A stretch of 37,035 bases of DNA from Aeromicrobium piscarium (GCF_007421815.1 NZ_VLNT01000025.1:1-37035); one strand, 5' to 3'; positions 7,604 to 15,505 are shown, counted from the stretch's first letter. The notes: a model not told the origin generated them from the letters alone. Numbers and translations: made by a program.

Positions 7604-8604
7604 CATTGCGCTCGTCCCCAGGCCCTCTCGTCGACGATCACGATGCCGTGCTGCTCGACCTCGACGGAGTCGTCTATGTCTCCGACCACGCGGTCCCGGA
7701 GGCCGTCGAGGCGTTGACGAAGGCGGAGGCCGGGGGAGCGGCGCTGGCCTTCCTCACGAACAACGCCGCCCGGACCCCGCGGGCGGTGGCCGACCACCTG
7801 CGGAGACTGGGGCTGCCGGCCGACATCGAGGATGTCGTCACGTCGGCACAGGCCATCGCTCGGGTGATGGCCGATGAGCTCGAGACGGGCTCCCGGGTGC
7901 TCGTGTGCGGTGGCGAGGGGTTGCGCGAGGCCGTCCACGATGTCGGCCTGGTGCCGGTCTCGTCGGCCGATGAGACACCTGACGCCGTCGTGCAGGGCTA
8001 CTTCCCCGAGATCGGCTGGCGCGATCTCGCCGAGGTCGCCTACGCCGTCGAGGCGGGTCTGCCCTGGTACGTCAGCAACACGGATCGCACGATCCCCACG
8101 GCACGGGGTATCGCCCCAGGCAACGGGTCCTTGGTGGAGGTCGTCCGCGTCGCGGCCTCGGCTGAACCGCGTGCCATCGCCGGCAAGCCCTACCTCCCGT
8201 TGTTCGAGGTCACGGTGGAGCGCATCCAGACCGAGCGTCCGCTGATGGTGGGCGACCGGCTCGACACGGATATCGCGGGGGCCCGCGCCGCCGACATCGC
8301 GTCGTTCGCCGTGCTCACCGGGGTCAGCGGCATCGCCGATCTCGTCGCGGCCACCGAGGACGAGCGTCCCGACTACGTCGCGGCCGATCTCCGCGGGCTC
8401 CACCAAGCCCATCCGCCGGTCGAGACCGATGGCGCCACCGCCACCTGCGGTGACGCGGTCGCCCGCTCTACCGATGGCCGGATCGCCCTGGATCGTCCCG
8501 CGGCCGATGTCGCGAGCCTGCGGGCCGTGGTCGGACTCGCCTGGCACCTCCGGGACACGGGTTCGGCGATTCCGTCCGTGGACAGTGGGACACTGGGCCT
8601 ATGA
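7600..8604 (+). CDS. HAD-superfamily phosphatase, NagD/HAD-IIA type
   Basis: A 334-aa HAD hydrolase. Motif I is LLDLDGVVY (residues about 18-26), motif II is FLTNNAARTP, and motif IV is VGDRLDTDIAGARAADI. In between lies the C2B-type cap of NagD/4-nitrophenylphosphatase-like enzymes. The orthologous position in M. tuberculosis (Rv1692) is a glycerol-3-phosphate phosphatase, which makes lipid-polar-head recycling a plausible role here. About 80 C-terminal residues after the HAD domain form an extra module of unclear function. The ATG overlaps ssb (ATGA), but a TAGCCT hexamer 13 nt upstream (7587-7592) could also give leaderless transcripts. Confidence 0.87.
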   Translation: MTLRSSPGPLVDDHDAVLLDLDGVVYVSDHAVPEAVEALTKAEAGGAALAFLTNNAARTPRAVADHLRRLGLPADIEDVVTSAQAIARVMADELETGSRVLVCGGEGLREAVHDVGLVPVSSADETPDAVVQGYFPEIGWRDLAEVAYAVEAGLPWYVSNTDRTIPTARGIAPGNGSLVEVVRVAASAEPRAIAGKPYLPLFEVTVERIQTERPLMVGDRLDTDIAGARAADIASFAVLTGVSGIADLVAATEDERPDYVAADLRGLHQAHPPVETDGATATCGDAVARSTDGRIALDRPAADVASLRAVVGLAWHLRDTGSAIPSVDSGTLGL

Positions 8605-8801
8605 GCGAGCTGAATGAGCGCAGCGAGGGCGGCGCGGAGAGGGAACCGGAGGGCGGTCCCGAGGAGGTCGTCGCGGGGGTCCTGCAGCAGCTCGACGATC
8701 TCGAGGACGTCACGATCGACGAACACCCGGCGCGCTTCGACGCCGTTCACGACGACCTGCGGCGCGTGCTGCGCGGCGAACCGGTCGCTCCGCCCTCATG
8801 A
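8601..8801 (+). CDS. Conserved small protein of the tlyA operon
   Basis: A 66-aa acidic soluble protein, predicted mostly helical (EEVVAGVLQQLDDLEDVTIDEHPARFDAVHDDLRRVL). It occupies the position of the small Rv1693 gene in M. tuberculosis, between the HAD phosphatase and tlyA. Its function is not known to me. The first residues (MSELNERSEGG) are encoded by GAGCG-rich DNA resembling the SER repeats just downstream, so the N-terminus may have been shaped by that repeat. ATG 8601 overlaps the HAD stop (ATGA), and the TGA overlaps the start of the first micro-ORF. Confidence 0.75.
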   Translation: MSELNERSEGGAEREPEGGPEEVVAGVLQQLDDLEDVTIDEHPARFDAVHDDLRRVLRGEPVAPPS

Positions 8802-8872
8802 GCGAGCGAACGATGGGGTATCTCATGCCGGTCGTCGCCTATCGTGCTTCTTTTGAGGCGGTGGCGGCATGA
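8798..8872 (+). CDS. Micro-ORF 1 (24 codons) in duplicated element
   Basis: The ATG at 8798 overlaps the stop of the upstream gene (ATGA). The frame encodes MSERTM followed by GYLMPVVAYRASFEAVAA and stops at 8870-8872, where its TGA overlaps the ATG of the next micro-ORF. No homologous protein is known to me. It may be translated only to carry ribosomes across the repeat to tlyA, or the element may act at the RNA level. Whether the peptide has a function is unknown. Confidence 0.4.
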   Translation: MSERTMGYLMPVVAYRASFEAVAA

Positions 8873-8953
8873 GTGAGCGCAGCGAGCGAGCGATGGGGTA
8901 TCTCATGCCGGTCGTCGCCTATCGTGCTTCTTTTGAGGCGGTGGCGGCATGAG
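8801..8953 (+). repeat. Tandem direct repeat, two copies at 80-bp spacing
   Basis: Positions 8801-8873 and 8881-8953 are 73-bp direct repeats with a single mismatch (A8810 versus G8890). The 7-nt insert between them carries the extra GAGCGCAGC-type sequence. Within each copy CGATGGG (8811-8817) can pair with CCTATCG (8838-8844) using one G·U pair, giving a modest RNA hairpin. Both copies begin and end in ATGA. Confidence 0.95.
8869..8952 (+). CDS. Micro-ORF 2 (27 codons) in duplicated element
   Basis: This is a near-exact tandem copy of micro-ORF 1. It starts with MSERSERAM, where the extra SER triplet comes from the repeat, and has the same GYLMPVVAYRASFEAVAA tail. Its ATG overlaps the previous TGA, and its own TGA overlaps the ATG of tlyA at 8949. 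Reading frame, both overlaps and the terminal peptide are all preserved, so coupling from the HAD operon into tlyA stays intact through both copies. Confidence 0.4.
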   Translation: MSERSERAMGYLMPVVAYRASFEAVAA

Positions 8954-9776
8954 CCGACGGGTGCGTCTCGATGCTGAGCTCGTGCGCCGGGGACTGGCCG
9001 GCTCTCGCGACCAGGCGGCCGGCCTGATCGCCGAGGGCGTGGTCAGCGTCGCCGGCGCCACGGCGAGCAAGCCCGCGACGCAGATCACCACGGACCAGCC
9101 GATCGTGATCGCGAAGGACACGGGTCCGCGCTATGCGTCGCGCGGCGCGTACAAGCTGCTCGGGGCCCTCGAGGTCTTCGAGCCCGCCGGCCTGGAGGTG
9201 AGCGGTCGTCGCGCGCTCGACGCCGGAGCCTCGACCGGCGGGTTCACCGATGTCCTCCTGCGCCGAGGGGTGCGCGAGGTCATCGCGGTCGATGTCGGCT
9301 ACGGCCAGATGGTGTGGGCATTGCAGAGCGATGAGCGGGTCCACGTGCTGGATCGCACCAATGTCCGGACCCTCACCCGCGAACAGATCGACGGTCCCGT
9401 GGACCTCGTGGTCTCGGATCTGTCCTTCATCTCCCTGACGATCGTCATGCCGGCGCTCACCGCCGTCACCGAGTCTGCCGGCGACATCGTCCTGATGATC
9501 AAGCCGCAGTTCGAGGTCGGCCGCTCGAATCTCGGTAAGAACGGCGTGGTGCGTGACCCGGCCTTGCACGCCGGCGCGATCATGCAGGTGTGCACCAGCG
9601 CCCACGACCACGGATGGGGCACGCGGGCGCTCGCGCCCAGTCCCTTGCCGGGGCCGGCGGGTAACGTCGAGTACTTCTGCTGGCTGCGTTCGGATGCTCC
9701 ACCACCGGACCCTGCCGATGCGGAGCGGGCCGTCGCGGCCGGGCCGCTGTCCCAACGAGGAGGAGCCTCGCGATGA
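8949..9776 (+). CDS. tlyA: TlyA family rRNA (cytidine-2'-O)-methyltransferase
   Basis: A 275-aa protein. An S4 RNA-binding domain occupies residues about 1-60 (RLDAELVRRGLAGSRDQAAGLIAEG). An FtsJ-type methyltransferase follows, with YASRGAYKL (catalytic Lys), the SAM loop DAGASTGGFTD, SDLSFISL (catalytic Asp) and LMIKPQFE (second catalytic Lys and Glu), which together form the K-D-K-E tetrad. Mycobacterial TlyA methylates 16S and 23S rRNA, and its loss gives capreomycin resistance. The start at 8949 is supported by the ATGA overlap and the S4 domain beginning at once. The stop overlaps nadK (ATGA). Confidence 0.95.
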   Translation: MSRRVRLDAELVRRGLAGSRDQAAGLIAEGVVSVAGATASKPATQITTDQPIVIAKDTGPRYASRGAYKLLGALEVFEPAGLEVSGRRALDAGASTGGFTDVLLRRGVREVIAVDVGYGQMVWALQSDERVHVLDRTNVRTLTREQIDGPVDLVVSDLSFISLTIVMPALTAVTESAGDIVLMIKPQFEVGRSNLGKNGVVRDPALHAGAIMQVCTSAHDHGWGTRALAPSPLPGPAGNVEYFCWLRSDAPPPDPADAERAVAAGPLSQRGGASR

Positions 9777-10687
9777 GAAGTGTCCTGATCACCGTGCATA
9801 CTGCGCGCCCCGATGCCGCGGCCGTCGCGGCGACCTTCGCGCGCGAGCTCCAGAAGGCGGGCATCGAGGTGCGGGTGATCGACAGCGAGTACGACGCGAT
9901 TGCCGCCCAAGGCATCGAGGACCTCGTCGTCGTGGGCCCCGGCCCCGGGGCAGCGGCAGGATGCGACCTGGTAGTGGTGTTCGGTGGCGATGGCACGATC
10001 CTCAGAGCTGCGGAGATGTGCCGTGGCACCGGGGCCGCCGTCCTGGGCGTGAACCTCGGGCACGTCGGCTTCCTCGCCGAGGCCGATGTCGAGGACCTCC
10101 ATGAGATCGCCGAGCGGGTGATCGCCGCGGACTTCGAGGTGGAGGAGCGGTTGACCGTCGACGTCTCGGTCACCGTCGGAGGTCGCGAGGTCGGCCGCAA
10201 CTGGGCGTTGAACGAGGCGACGGTCGAGAAGGCCTCGCGCGAACGCATGATCGAGGCGGTCGTGGAGATCGACGGCCGCCCGGTGTCCCGGTGGGGGTGC
10301 GATGGCATCGTCTGCGCCACGCCCACCGGTTCGACCGCCTACAACTTCAGCGCGGGCGGGCCGATCGTCTGGCCCGAGGTGGCGGCGCTCCTGATGGTCC
10401 CCATCAGCGCTCACGCGCTCTTCGCGCGACCACTGGTCGTGTCCCCGGACTCCACCCTCGCGATCGAGATCGTCGGCGACACCCCGGCCGGCATCCTGTG
10501 GTGCGACGGACGCCGCGCCGCCGAGCTGCCGGTCGGGGCGCGCATCGAGGTGCGGCGCGGGGCCGAGCCGGTACGGCTCGCCCGCCTGCACACCGCGCCT
10601 TTCGCCGACCGGCTCGTCCGCAAGTTCGAGCTGCCGGTGGCCGGGTGGCGGGGAGCGGCCGAGCGACGCCGGGAGGCGATGTCCTGA
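9773..10687 (+). CDS. nadK: NAD kinase
   Basis: A 304-aa ATP/polyphosphate-NAD kinase that makes NADP from NAD in the cytosol. It carries the diagnostic VVFGGDGTILRAAE (GGDGT, residues about 65-78), GVNLGHVGFLAEAD, the NE motif in WALNEATVEK, and GCDGIVCATPTGSTAYNFSAGGPIV. Its length is normal. The ATG overlaps tlyA by 4 nt, and the TGA overlaps recN by 1 nt (TGATG). The tlyA-nadK-recN order is conserved across actinobacteria (Rv1694-1696 in M. tuberculosis). Confidence 0.96.
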   Translation: MRSVLITVHTARPDAAAVAATFARELQKAGIEVRVIDSEYDAIAAQGIEDLVVVGPGPGAAAGCDLVVVFGGDGTILRAAEMCRGTGAAVLGVNLGHVGFLAEADVEDLHEIAERVIAADFEVEERLTVDVSVTVGGREVGRNWALNEATVEKASRERMIEAVVEIDGRPVSRWGCDGIVCATPTGSTAYNFSAGGPIVWPEVAALLMVPISAHALFARPLVVSPDSTLAIEIVGDTPAGILWCDGRRAAELPVGARIEVRRGAEPVRLARLHTAPFADRLVRKFELPVAGWRGAAERRREAMS

Positions 10688-12360
10688 TGTGGAACTATCT
10701 GCGTTTGTCCTCGCTGGGCGTGATCGAGGAGGCCGAGCTCGAGCTCGGTCCGGGATTCTCGGTCATCACGGGCGAGACGGGAGCCGGCAAGACCATGGTG
10801 GTCACCGCGCTCGGGCTCCTCCGCGGCGAGCGCGCCGATTCCGGGCTGGTGCGGGTCGGGGCCGAGCGGGCTCGGGTCGAGGCCGGGGTCGGCGTACCCC
10901 AGGGCGCCGTGGCCGCCGGGCTCGTCGAGGACGCGGGCGGCGATGTCGATGACGGTGAGATCCTCCTGGGGCGTGTGCTCTCCGCCCAGGGCCGGTCGCG
11001 CGCGACCGCCGGCGGTGCGACCGTTCCCGCCACGGTTCTCACGCAGGTCGCCCGCGAGCTGGTGGCCGTGCACGGGCAGTCCGATCAACAGCGCCTGGTG
11101 CTGGCCGCGCAGCAGCGCGATGCCCTCGACCTGTACGCGGGAGCCGAGGCACGTGAGGCGCTGGCCGCCTACCAGGATGCCTACCGCCGCTGGCGTGAGG
11201 CACAGCGTTCGCTGGCGCAGCTGCGTGAGCACGCCGGGGAGCGGCTCCGCGAGCTGGAGATGCTCCAGCACGGTCTCGGTGAGATCGAGGAGGTCGACCC
11301 GGCACCCGGCGAGGACGAGGAGCTGGCGGCCGAGGAAGGGCGACTCGCGCACGCCGAATCGCTCATCGGGGCCGCCGCGTCCGCGGCGGAGGCGCTCTCG
11401 TCCGACGAGGGCGGAGTCGGCGTGATCATCGGGGCTGCCCACCAGCAGCTCGCGCATGCCGCGGGCCACGACGACCGACTCGACGGGCTCGCCGAACGAC
11501 TGGCGAGCGCCGGGATCGAGGTAGCCGATATCGCCTCGGAACTGCAGCACTATGCGGCTGACATCGATCTCGACCCGGCCCGCCTGGCGGCTGTCCAAGA
11601 GCGTAGGGCTGCGATCACCGCGCTCGTCCGTCGCTACGGCCCGACCCTCGATGACGTCCTCGACTGGGCGAAGTCCGCTGCCGCCCGGGTTCCCGAGCTC
11701 GATGGCGATGATCGGCGGCTCGAGCAGCTGGAGGCCGAGATCGCCGCGCTCGGACCACAGGTCGGCGAGCTCGCCGAGCGGTTGCGTGCGGTGCGACGGT
11801 CGGCAGCCAGCACCTTCGCCGAACGGGTGCAGGCCGAGCTGGCGGAGCTGTCGATGCCCTCGGCACGTCTCGAGGTCACCGTGGAGCCCGCTGACGAACC
11901 CGCGTTGCATGGCGGCGATGTCGTCGAGTTCGGCTTCGCGGCCAACTCAGGTACGGCTCCGCGGCCGATGAGCAAGGGGGCGAGCGGGGGCGAGCTCTCG
12001 CGCCTGATGCTCGCCCTGGAGGTCGTCCTCGCCGACGAGCACACGGTGCCCACCCTCGTATTCGACGAGGTCGATGCCGGGATCGGCGGCAAAGCGGCGG
12101 TCGAGGTGGGACGGAGGCTGGCACGCCTCGCACGTCACGCCCAGGTCATCGCGGTCACGCACCTCCCGCAGGTGGCGGCATTCGCCGACGATCACTTCGT
12201 GGTCACCAAGTCCGATGACGGTGCTGTGACGGCCAGCAGCGTGCGGCGGCTCACGCCCGACGAGCGGGTCGACGAGCTCGCCCGGATGCTCGCGGGACTG
12301 GACGACTCGCGTGCCGCGCAGGAGCATGCGCGCGAGCTCCTCGACCTCGCCGGCCACTGA
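10687..12360 (+). CDS. recN: DNA repair protein RecN
   Basis: A 557-aa SMC-like ATPase of double-strand-break repair. Walker A is GETGAGKT near residue 33. A long heptad-rich coiled-coil middle spans about 150-385. The ABC signature is KGASGGELSRLMLALE, Walker B is LVFDEVDAGIGG, and the switch histidine is in VTHLPQVAAFAD. ATG 10687 starts within the nadK stop (TGATG), and the protein begins directly with the nucleotide-binding fold (MWNYLRLSSLGVIEEAELEL). It is the last gene of the operon, followed by a repeat-rich spacer. No SOS box is visible, as expected inside an operon. Confidence 0.95.
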   Translation: MWNYLRLSSLGVIEEAELELGPGFSVITGETGAGKTMVVTALGLLRGERADSGLVRVGAERARVEAGVGVPQGAVAAGLVEDAGGDVDDGEILLGRVLSAQGRSRATAGGATVPATVLTQVARELVAVHGQSDQQRLVLAAQQRDALDLYAGAEAREALAAYQDAYRRWREAQRSLAQLREHAGERLRELEMLQHGLGEIEEVDPAPGEDEELAAEEGRLAHAESLIGAAASAAEALSSDEGGVGVIIGAAHQQLAHAAGHDDRLDGLAERLASAGIEVADIASELQHYAADIDLDPARLAAVQERRAAITALVRRYGPTLDDVLDWAKSAAARVPELDGDDRRLEQLEAEIAALGPQVGELAERLRAVRRSAASTFAERVQAELAELSMPSARLEVTVEPADEPALHGGDVVEFGFAANSGTAPRPMSKGASGGELSRLMLALEVVLADEHTVPTLVFDEVDAGIGGKAAVEVGRRLARLARHAQVIAVTHLPQVAAFADDHFVVTKSDDGAVTASSVRRLTPDERVDELARMLAGLDDSRAAQEHARELLDLAGH

Positions 12361-12366
12361 CCCCCC

Positions 12367-12559
12367 CGGTGGTCGAGTAGCCGCGAGGGACGAGCGGCGA
12401 TGGAGCCAGCGCATCAGGGGGCATAGCCGCGCTGGAGCGAGGCCATGTGGGGTGGTTTCGATACGGTCGCTCGCATGGAGCCAGCGCATCAAGGGCGTAG
12501 CCGCGCTGGAAGCGAGCTTCCTACTCAACCACCGATCCCTCACCTCGGTGGCCGAGTAG
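12367..12559. repeat. Composite intergenic repeat between recN and steA
   Basis: The 295-bp spacer 12361-12655 has no convincing gene and is dominated by repeats. CGGTGGTCGAGTAGCC (12367-12382) is identical to 16 nt of the hairpin at 19067-19084. A 42-nt direct repeat beginning ATGGAGCCAGCGCATCA occurs at 12400-12441 and 12475-12516. CTACTCAACCACCGA (12521-12535) pairs with TCGGTGGCCGAGTAG (12545-12559) with two mismatches. The outer CGGTGGTCGAGTAG and CTACTCAACCACCG are themselves inverted repeats with one mismatch. This could be a non-autonomous repeat, a recN terminator, or both. Confidence 0.85.
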
Positions 12560-12655
12560 CTCAAGGCCGTCGCGGCTTGACGGTTGGGTCACAGTGCAAT
12601 GGCTCGTCGTGCCTCCGCGATCTGGGGGCCCTGGCGTGTCAGCATGGAAGGCGCT

Positions 12656-13831
12656 ATGGCTCTTCTCAAACGCAATCGCGTGGTCGACCCGGACGCGCCG
12701 GGTGTGCGCGGACCGGCACGCATCGCGCGTCAGTCCTCGGACTTCGCCGGCGTCCGCGCCGGTGACGTCGTGGTCATCGACCTCCCCGACCTGGAGGTTC
12801 AAGACGCCGAGGTGCTCGTCGCGCGCGAGGTCGCCGCCGTCGTCAACGTCGCCCCGTCCTCCACCGGCCGGTACCCCAATCTCGGCCCCCAGGTGCTCAC
12901 CAGCGCCGGCATCCACCTCGTGGACGATGTCGGCGAGGGGCTGTTCGCCCGGCTGCGCAGCGGCGAACAGGTCCGCGTCGAGGGATCGGCGGTCTTCCGC
13001 GGCGAGGAACTGCTCGCCACGGGTATCGAGATGACCGGAGAACGGATCTCCGAGGGGCTCACCCAGGCCTCGACCGAGCTCTCCAACCGGCTCGACTCGG
13101 TCACCGCCAACGCTTCGGACCAGCTGCGTCGCGAGCGGGCGATGCTCTTCGAGGGCGCGCGCATCCCGCGCTTGCAGCAGTCCGGCCGTGGGCGGGCCGC
13201 GGTGATCGTGGCCGACACCTTCGATGTCGAGGACGACCTCAAGGGCATGCGCCGCTTCATCCGCGACAACGACCCGCTCCTGATCGGCGTCGGCAAGGGC
13301 GGTGACGTGATCGCGGGGCTCGGTCTGGTCCCGCACGTCGTCATCGGCACGGACGAGCAACTGACCAACAGCTCGATCGACAAGGCCCGCGAGGCCGTGG
13401 TGGTCTCACCGGCCGGTCGGCTGGACCATCCCGAACGGTTCGAGCAGCACGGCACCAATGCCATGGTGTTCGCCGCCAGCGGGGCCAGTGAGGATCTCGC
13501 TATCCTGCTCGCCGACCACAACGATGCCGATGTCATCGTGCTGGCCGGCGCCCCGCCGACACTCGTGGCCCTGCTGGAGCGCGACACCGCCGATGTCGGC
13601 AGTGCATTCGTGGCCCGGCTCAAGGCCGGCACCAAGGTCGTCGACGCGAAGGCCGTGCGGTTCTTCGCGGTGCAGCGACTCACCTGGCTCGTGCCGTTCC
13701 TCCTCCTGCTCGCCGGCGTCGTCGCGGTGATCGCGGCGGTGCTCACCACCCCCGCCGGCCAGGTCTGGTGGACGGACCTGCGTGATCTCGTCGGCAGCGG
13801 CATCTCCTGGATCGAAGGACTCTTCTCGTGA
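12656..13831 (+). CDS. steA: SteA-like putative cytokinetic ring protein
   Basis: A 391-aa orthologue of Rv1697 and corynebacterial SteA. The N-terminal half has GDVVVIDLPDLEVQDAEVLV and NVAPSSTGRYPNLGPQVL. The middle has GRAAVIVADTFDVEDDLKGMRRFIRDNDPLLIGVGKGGD, resembling a thiamin-pyrophosphokinase-like fold. A C-terminal membrane helix lies at about 349-371 (TWLVPFLLLLAGVVAVIAAVL), with a short external tail. In Corynebacterium glutamicum SteA acts with SteB at the septum to control the RipA peptidoglycan hydrolase. ATG 12656 is preferred because GGAAGG lies just upstream. ATG 12644 is an alternative. The stop overlaps steB (GTGA). Confidence 0.88.
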   Translation: MALLKRNRVVDPDAPGVRGPARIARQSSDFAGVRAGDVVVIDLPDLEVQDAEVLVAREVAAVVNVAPSSTGRYPNLGPQVLTSAGIHLVDDVGEGLFARLRSGEQVRVEGSAVFRGEELLATGIEMTGERISEGLTQASTELSNRLDSVTANASDQLRRERAMLFEGARIPRLQQSGRGRAAVIVADTFDVEDDLKGMRRFIRDNDPLLIGVGKGGDVIAGLGLVPHVVIGTDEQLTNSSIDKAREAVVVSPAGRLDHPERFEQHGTNAMVFAASGASEDLAILLADHNDADVIVLAGAPPTLVALLERDTADVGSAFVARLKAGTKVVDAKAVRFFAVQRLTWLVPFLLLLAGVVAVIAAVLTTPAGQVWWTDLRDLVGSGISWIEGLFS

Positions 13832-14694
13832 TCAACCTGCGGTACCACCTCGTCTCCTTGGCGGCCGTGCTCTTCTCGCTCGCCGCCGGCATCGCCATCG
13901 GCGCCGGACTCCTCGACGACGCCGGCGCCAGCATCTCCAACAATCAGAGCCGGCAACAGGACATCTCCCCGGCCGTCGCCGGATTCGATGCCGCCTACGC
14001 CGAGAACACCGGCCCGGACCTGATCCGCGACTCGCTGAGCGATGAGAGCGTGGTCGTCTTCACCACGCCGGGGGCCCAGGACGCCCAGGTCACCGGCATC
14101 GTGGAGAACCTGCAGACCGCCGGCGCTCAGGTCACCGGACAGGTGGCGCTGACCTCCAAGCTGCTGGCGCCCGCCAATCGACAGTTCTCCGAGGGAGTCG
14201 CCAACCAGTCCGGTGGTGACGCCGTGACCGGCGAGAGCGCCTACCAGCGGATCGGATCGGCCCTCGCGCGCGCCTATCTCGGCACCGAGACCGCCGAGGC
14301 CGACCAGGATGCCCGTACGATCCGTTCCGCCTTCGTGCAGGGCGAGCTGCTGGATCAGACCACCGAACCGGAACAGACGGCGACGCTCGCGGTGATCGTC
14401 ACCGGCCCGGCCTCCCCGGACGATGCCGACTACGGCGCGGTGGTCGCCCAGCTGGCCCCCGCGCTGGACGATGCGAGCTCGGGCGTCCTCGTCACCGGAC
14501 CGGTCTCGTCGTCGGAGGATCGGGGCATCGTCGGCCGGGTCCGTGCCGCGGACGGCACGCAGGACATCTCGACCTTCGATGTGACCGATTCGGCCACGGG
14601 ACGGATCATGGCCGTCGCCGCGCTGGCTCGCGAGGCCGAGGGCAACCCCGGCGCCTGGGGCACCTCCCGTGCCGCCGACGGGCCCATCCCGTAG
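13828..14694 (+). CDS. steB: SteB/MctB-like membrane-anchored coiled-coil protein
   Basis: A 288-aa protein. The N-terminus MINLRYHLVSLAAVLFSLAAG is a single membrane helix with no cleavage site, and the rest is predicted extracytoplasmic. It is the orthologue by position and sequence type of Rv1698 (MctB, implicated in copper resistance) and of C. glutamicum SteB, the partner of SteA in cell separation. The coupling to steA (GTGA overlap, GTG start at 13828) favours the septation role. The many Asp/Glu/Gln residues and the lack of Cys or His clusters give no support here for metal binding. Confidence 0.85.
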   Translation: MINLRYHLVSLAAVLFSLAAGIAIGAGLLDDAGASISNNQSRQQDISPAVAGFDAAYAENTGPDLIRDSLSDESVVVFTTPGAQDAQVTGIVENLQTAGAQVTGQVALTSKLLAPANRQFSEGVANQSGGDAVTGESAYQRIGSALARAYLGTETAEADQDARTIRSAFVQGELLDQTTEPEQTATLAVIVTGPASPDDADYGAVVAQLAPALDDASSGVLVTGPVSSSEDRGIVGRVRAADGTQDISTFDVTDSATGRIMAVAALAREAEGNPGAWGTSRAADGPIP

Positions 14695-14703
14695 ACCGCG
14701 AGT

Positions 14704-14754
14704 AACGACGCAGGGGCCGTTCCGGACATGCACCGGAGCGGCCCCTGTGTCGTT
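14704..14754. terminator. Bidirectional terminator between steB and tetR
   Basis: A long, nearly perfect inverted repeat (14704-14725 with 14733-14754, 7-nt loop) has two interruptions inside the arms: AACGAC-CAGGGGCCG-TCCGG pairs with CCGGA-CGGCCCCTG-GTCGTT. It lies between converging genes and touches the tetR stop codon, so it can end transcription from both sides. Confidence 0.85.
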
Positions 14755-15386
14755 CACGTGTCGGCGCGGGGCTCCAGGTAGGGGGTCAGGTAGCGCTCGG
14801 TCAGCACCTTGAGTTCCTCGAGCATCCCGAGATCCGGGGGAGTGGACATGAAGGCCCGGTCGAGCAGATGGGTGATCGTGGTGACGGTCACCAGGGCGAT
14901 CCGCTGGAGATCGGCATCGGAGTCGACCTGAGGACGCTCGGAGAAGGCCCGCGCCAGTGCCTGTGAGGCCAGCTCGGTCGACCGGTCGTCGAGGGCCTGG
15001 AGCTCGGGGCTCAGCACCAGTGCGCGCCGCAGGATGATGCCGGCCGGCCACTCCACGCGGAACGAGGCCATCCGGTCGATGATGTCGCTCATCCAGCCGC
15101 GCCAGTCCTCGGCATCGCGGAGCCGCTCGGTCGCGCTCAACACGGCATCGCTGCGCTCGGTCTCGAAGCTCTCGAAGAGGTCGACGATGATCGAGTGCTT
15201 GTCGGGGAAGTAGCCGTACAGGGTGGAGATGTTGACCCCGGCGCGGTCGGCGATCGCATTGGTGTTCAGCCCGTCCAGGCCTTCGTCGACGAGCAGGTCG
15301 ACGGCCGCCTGGCGGATGCGCGCCACGGTCTGTCGCGAGCGGCTCTGACGCGGCTCACGACGACGGGGGGCGATTCGGTCGCTCAT
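14754..15386 (-). CDS. TetR-family regulator of the adjacent maoC-ligase-permease operon
   Basis: A 210-aa protein. The TetR helix-turn-helix spans residues about 22-65 (TVARIRQAAVDLLVDEGLDGLNTNAIADRAGVNISTLYGYFPDK), followed by an all-helical ligand domain. ATG at 15386 is chosen because AGGAG lies 4 nt upstream on this strand. The in-frame GTG at 15389 is too close to it. It is transcribed divergently from the maoC operon, and two 14-bp palindromes lie in between, so it very likely represses that operon and itself. By analogy with similar regulators beside acyl-CoA genes, the inducer may be an acyl-CoA or the transported acid. This is inference. Confidence 0.88.
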   Translation of the reverse strand: MSDRIAPRRREPRQSRSRQTVARIRQAAVDLLVDEGLDGLNTNAIADRAGVNISTLYGYFPDKHSIIVDLFESFETERSDAVLSATERLRDAEDWRGWMSDIIDRMASFRVEWPAGIILRRALVLSPELQALDDRSTELASQALARAFSERPQVDSDADLQRIALVTVTTITHLLDRAFMSTPPDLGMLEELKVLTERYLTPYLEPRADT

Positions 15387-15435
15387 CACTCTCCTGGGGC
15401 TCGCCGGTGTCCTCGATCATGGCACAGGCAAAGTT

Positions 15436-15449
15436 CAAGTAAATACTTG
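15436..15449. promoter_or_regulatory. TetR operator copy 1
   Basis: CAAGT-AAAT-ACTTG is a perfect 5+5 inverted repeat with a 4-nt spacer, in the divergent region between tetR and maoC. It is nearest the tetR side and overlaps sequence that would form the tetR promoter. A matching copy lies 56 bp downstream. Confidence 0.75.
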
Positions 15450-15456
15450 GATACTC

Positions 15457-15485
15457 TTGACGATGGGCGTGATCGGTGCCACAGT
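15457..15485 (+). promoter_or_regulatory. Candidate promoter of the maoC operon
   Basis: TTGACG (15457-15462) is a good -35. At 17-bp spacing lies a weaker -10, CACAGT (15480-15485). Operator copy 2 follows at 15492-15505, about where transcription would begin, so a bound TetR protein would block initiation. Confidence 0.45.
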
Positions 15486-15491
15486 TCAATC

Positions 15492-15505
15492 CAAGTAACT
15501 ACTTG
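15492..15505. promoter_or_regulatory. TetR operator copy 2
   Basis: CAAGT-AACT-ACTTG is a second perfect inverted repeat of the same half-sites as copy 1, differing only in the 4-nt spacer. It lies between the candidate maoC promoter and the maoC ribosome-binding site (GGAG at 15517-15520). Confidence 0.78.

Noticed and set aside
12361..12655. CRISPR array in the repeat-rich spacer
   Set aside because: Only two direct copies with unequal structure, inverted repeats and no cas genes. This is not an array.
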